Assembly (NCBI RefSeq): GCF_002844195.1
Contig: NZ_PEND01000010.1
Coordinates: 1 to 64,000 of the forward strand
Source of the DNA: Halegenticoccus soli
Lineage (GTDB): Archaea > Halobacteriota > Halobacteria > Halobacteriales > Haloferacaceae
Reading direction: 5' to 3'
Length of the DNA: 64,000 bases
In this document: positions 62,480 to 64,000 of the stretch, one piece after another
How positions within the stretch are numbered: position 1 is the stretch's first letter
How the letters are laid out: every line of letters begins with the position of its first letter
The notes under the pieces: generated by a model
The model's input: the letters and a program-made list of their open reading frames with translations, nothing else
Told to the model about the DNA's origin: nothing
The model's database searches: none
Program-made: the position numbers and the translations under genes

Positions 62480-63205
62480 TCACTCGACCACCTCGACGAG
62501 CGGGTCGTCGCTCGCAAAGCGCGTCAGCGCGACGCGGGCGACCCGCGGGTGGTCTGCGACCTCCCGGGCGATCTCCCGGGCGACGTCGCGGAGGTCGTCG
62601 GTGTCGACCTTGTTCAGCACCGGAACGACCGTCGCGTCCGCGGGCGCGCCCTTCAGCGCCCCGCGCTCGCTCGCGAGCACCGCCGCCACGTCCGCCGGTC
62701 GGATCGTCTCTCCGGGCGCCAGTCCCGTGATCTCGGAGACGCGCTCGACGCGGTGGACGCGCACGTCGGAGAGCGGCTCTCCGACGGCGTGCACGCTCGC
62801 GACCGGCAGCACCGTCTCCGCCGACGCGGGCACCCGCGGCTCCCGATCGCCCGGCGCTTTGAACTCGCGCATCCGCGCGCCGTCGGCCTTGACGAGCACC
62901 GCGTCCGCGAAGTCGGTCGCCGCGAGATCGGCGACGGTTTGCGGGTCGTAGCCGAGGTAGCGATCGTCGCGTTCTCGCGCGGGCACGACGCCGACGGGCC
63001 ACCGGTCGGCCGCTTCGACGGCCGCGACCGGGTCGTCTGCGACGATCATCTCCGCGACATGCGGGTCGAAGATCGGGATTCGGACCGTGGCCGTGACGAC
63101 CGCCCGATCGAGCCGCGCCGCGAGCGCGTAGAGTGCGGACTTCTTCCCGCCCGCTCCGACGACGCAGACCAGCCCCTGCGCTCCGAGCGCCTCGACGAGG
63201 TTCAT
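62480..63205 (-). CDS. yqeC: YqeC family protein (molybdenum/selenium hydroxylase accessory)
   Basis: A 241-residue protein of the YqeC family, P-loop-like proteins linked to selenium-dependent molybdenum hydroxylases in bacteria. VVGAGGKKSALYAL is the nucleotide-binding motif, VLVKADGARMREFKAPGDRE and VVPVLNKVDTDD are the other conserved parts. There is no sign of selenium genes here, so it probably serves a molybdoenzyme. It is divergent from the NuoF-like gene. Confidence 0.88.
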   Translation of the reverse strand: MNLVEALGAQGLVCVVGAGGKKSALYALAARLDRAVVTATVRIPIFDPHVAEMIVADDPVAAVEAADRWPVGVVPARERDDRYLGYDPQTVADLAATDFADAVLVKADGARMREFKAPGDREPRVPASAETVLPVASVHAVGEPLSDVRVHRVERVSEITGLAPGETIRPADVAAVLASERGALKGAPADATVVPVLNKVDTDDLRDVAREIAREVADHPRVARVALTRFASDDPLVEVVE

Positions 63206-63290
63206 GCGCCTCTCCACGGACCGAGCCGGTAAAACGGATCGGGTGGCCGACCCGGACCGGCGTGCTATCGCGTGCCAAAACTTTTGCCCG

Positions 63291-63306
63291 CGTGGATCGA
63301 TCCACG
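63291..63306. promoter_or_regulatory. Perfect 16-bp palindrome at a start site
   Basis: CGTGGATCGATCCACG is its own reverse complement and ends 4 bases before the ATG at 63311. It follows an AT-richer ccaaaactttt stretch (63274-63284) that could be the TATA region. A dyad here would cover the transcription start of the NuoF-like gene. Confidence 0.5.
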
Positions 63307-63310
63307 ATCG

Positions 63311-64000
63311 ATGGACAGTTCGGACATCGACTCCGACGGACCCGTCGCGCGCGTCTGCGTCGGCTCGGGGACGCCGACGGCGAGAGGCGTTCTGTCGGCC
63401 GCTCGCGCCGCCGCGTCCTCGGTTCCGGTCGTCGCCGTCGGATCGGCCGGCGCGGCCGGGCTCGATCCGCTCGTCCTCCTGACCCGCGACGGAACCACCG
63501 CCTTCCACGCCGCGCCCTCGCCCGAGCGGGCGGCCGCGCTGGTTTCCGACCTCGAAGACGGGGGCGTTCCCGCGGAGGGGGCGGACGCCGTCGTCGCTCA
63601 CGCGCCGGACGCGGCGACGCTCCCCCGTCCCGAGACGGGGCCGCTCGCCGTCGGTCGGCGGCGGGTTCTCGGGCCGTGCGGCTGGGCGGATCCGACCAAT
63701 TCCGGAGCGCTCGCCGACGGTTCCGCGGCCCTGATCGCCGACCGGGAGGGGGACGACGCCCTCGATCGGCTGTCGGCGGCCGGCCTCCTCGGAAGAGGGC
63801 GCGGGGACGGGAGCACCGACGAGCCAGTGGCGGACCAGTGGAAGCTGGCGCGCGAGGCCGGCGGCGACCCCGTGGTCGTCGTCAACGCCCACGAGGCCGA
63901 CCCGAGCGCCGCGGGAGACGGAACGCTGCTCGAAGGCGCGACGGCGCGCGTCCTCGACGGCGCGCTCGCGGTTCGAGCGCTCGTCGGCGCGACCGACGTC
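63311..64000 (+). CDS. NuoF-like flavoprotein, N-terminal part (partial)
   Basis: The frame is open from the ATG at 63311 to the window end (230 codons). After about 120 residues of N-terminal domain, VLGPCGWADPTN leads into a NuoF-type FMN-binding domain: GLLGRGRGDG and VVVVNAHEADPSAAGDGTLL match the Gly-rich loop and NxxExxP segment of NADH-dehydrogenase subunit F and of hydrogenase/formate dehydrogenase diaphorases. It begins divergently from yqeC. Cofactor and partner depend on sequence beyond the edge. Confidence 0.75.
   Translation, partial: MDSSDIDSDGPVARVCVGSGTPTARGVLSAARAAASSVPVVAVGSAGAAGLDPLVLLTRDGTTAFHAAPSPERAAALVSDLEDGGVPAEGADAVVAHAPDAATLPRPETGPLAVGRRRVLGPCGWADPTNSGALADGSAALIADREGDDALDRLSAAGLLGRGRGDGSTDEPVADQWKLAREAGGDPVVVVNAHEADPSAAGDGTLLEGATARVLDGALAVRALVGATDV

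Noticed and set aside
1..64000. CRISPR arrays, IS elements, integrases, provirus modules
   Set aside because: No spaced direct repeats with unique spacers, no transposase or integrase signatures and no viral structural genes were seen.

Overview
This window is chromosomal DNA from a halophilic archaeon of class Halobacteria. The base composition is very GC-rich with strong G/C preference at third codon positions. Proteins are acidic and rich in Asp and Glu. Most genes appear leaderless, with an AT-rich TATA-like box about 25-28 bases before the start codon. Archaeal information-processing genes are present (PriS, GINS, LSm plus L37e, RNase J, GTP cyclohydrolase III, archease and RtcB, UPF0179), together with halobacterial families such as HalOD1, Bat-type HTH, DUF5785 and UPF0278. 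The genus cannot be fixed from sequence alone. I see no IS element, CRISPR array, plasmid or virus module; the window looks like core chromosome with a few accessory pieces.

Layout. 1-10.9 kb: the 3' end of an HTH regulator, a large secreted nuclease-like protein, a YcaO protein, a DUF63 membrane protein, an Lrp regulator, a PIN-like RNA-ligase partner, two very small genes, tRNA-Leu, DUF309, an aspartoacylase-like protein and UPF0179. 11.5-19.1 kb: a tightly overlapping stress operon of two PrkA-type kinases, a YeaH/YhbH protein and SpoVR. 19.2-24.4 kb: an HTH membrane protein, DsbB, a lipoprotein, tRNA-Glu with a duplicated 3' end, and a fused 3-hydroxyacyl-CoA dehydrogenase/enoyl-CoA hydratase. 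24.4-27.7 kb: an AlkA-type glycosylase and a divergent pair made of a RimK-RimB fusion and an aspartoacylase-like enzyme. 27.9-31.4 kb: the succinate dehydrogenase operon sdhCDBA, followed by a highly unusual tRNA-like gene. 31.8-39 kb: small regulators and zinc-ribbon proteins, a Bat-type HTH protein, tRNA-Thr, GNAT, CBS, GTP cyclohydrolase III, uridine kinase and tRNA-Ser. 39-47.4 kb: a GT-A-like protein, a beta-helix protein, a divergent UDG-like protein, Mrp, RtcB, a DoxX protein and archease. 47.5-53.4 kb: GNAT, the priS-gins51 replication pair, a peroxiredoxin, and RNase J with a prenyl diphosphate synthase. 53.7-64 kb: a lone Eco57I-type DNA methylase, the lsm-rpl37e pair, purF, a zinc alcohol dehydrogenase, a zinc/metallochaperone group and a molybdenum-linked group (mobA, yqeC, partial NuoF-like gene).

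How genes work together. sdhCDBA encodes respiratory complex II. The PrkA-PrkA-YeaH-SpoVR operon resembles the bacterial yeaG-yeaH-ycgB stress module with a duplicated kinase. RtcB and archease form the tRNA splicing/RNA repair ligase system. PriS and Gins51 belong to the replisome. LSm and L37e are translationally coupled. MobA, YqeC and the NuoF-like protein suggest a molybdoenzyme such as a formate dehydrogenase beyond the right edge.

Items most worth a second look: the 97-nt tRNA-like gene after sdhA with an extended central hairpin and no clear anticodon; the 3'-tRNA-Glu duplication with its hairpin; the YcaO protein with an N-terminal Cys-rich domain; the RimK-RimB fusion beside an aspartoacylase homologue; the secreted protein in which a nuclease domain lies between two related domains; the UDG-like protein without its His motif; the lone methylase; and four perfect inverted repeats, three at start or promoter positions of HTH, NuoF-like and AlkA/HalOD1 genes and one in the long prkA leader region.
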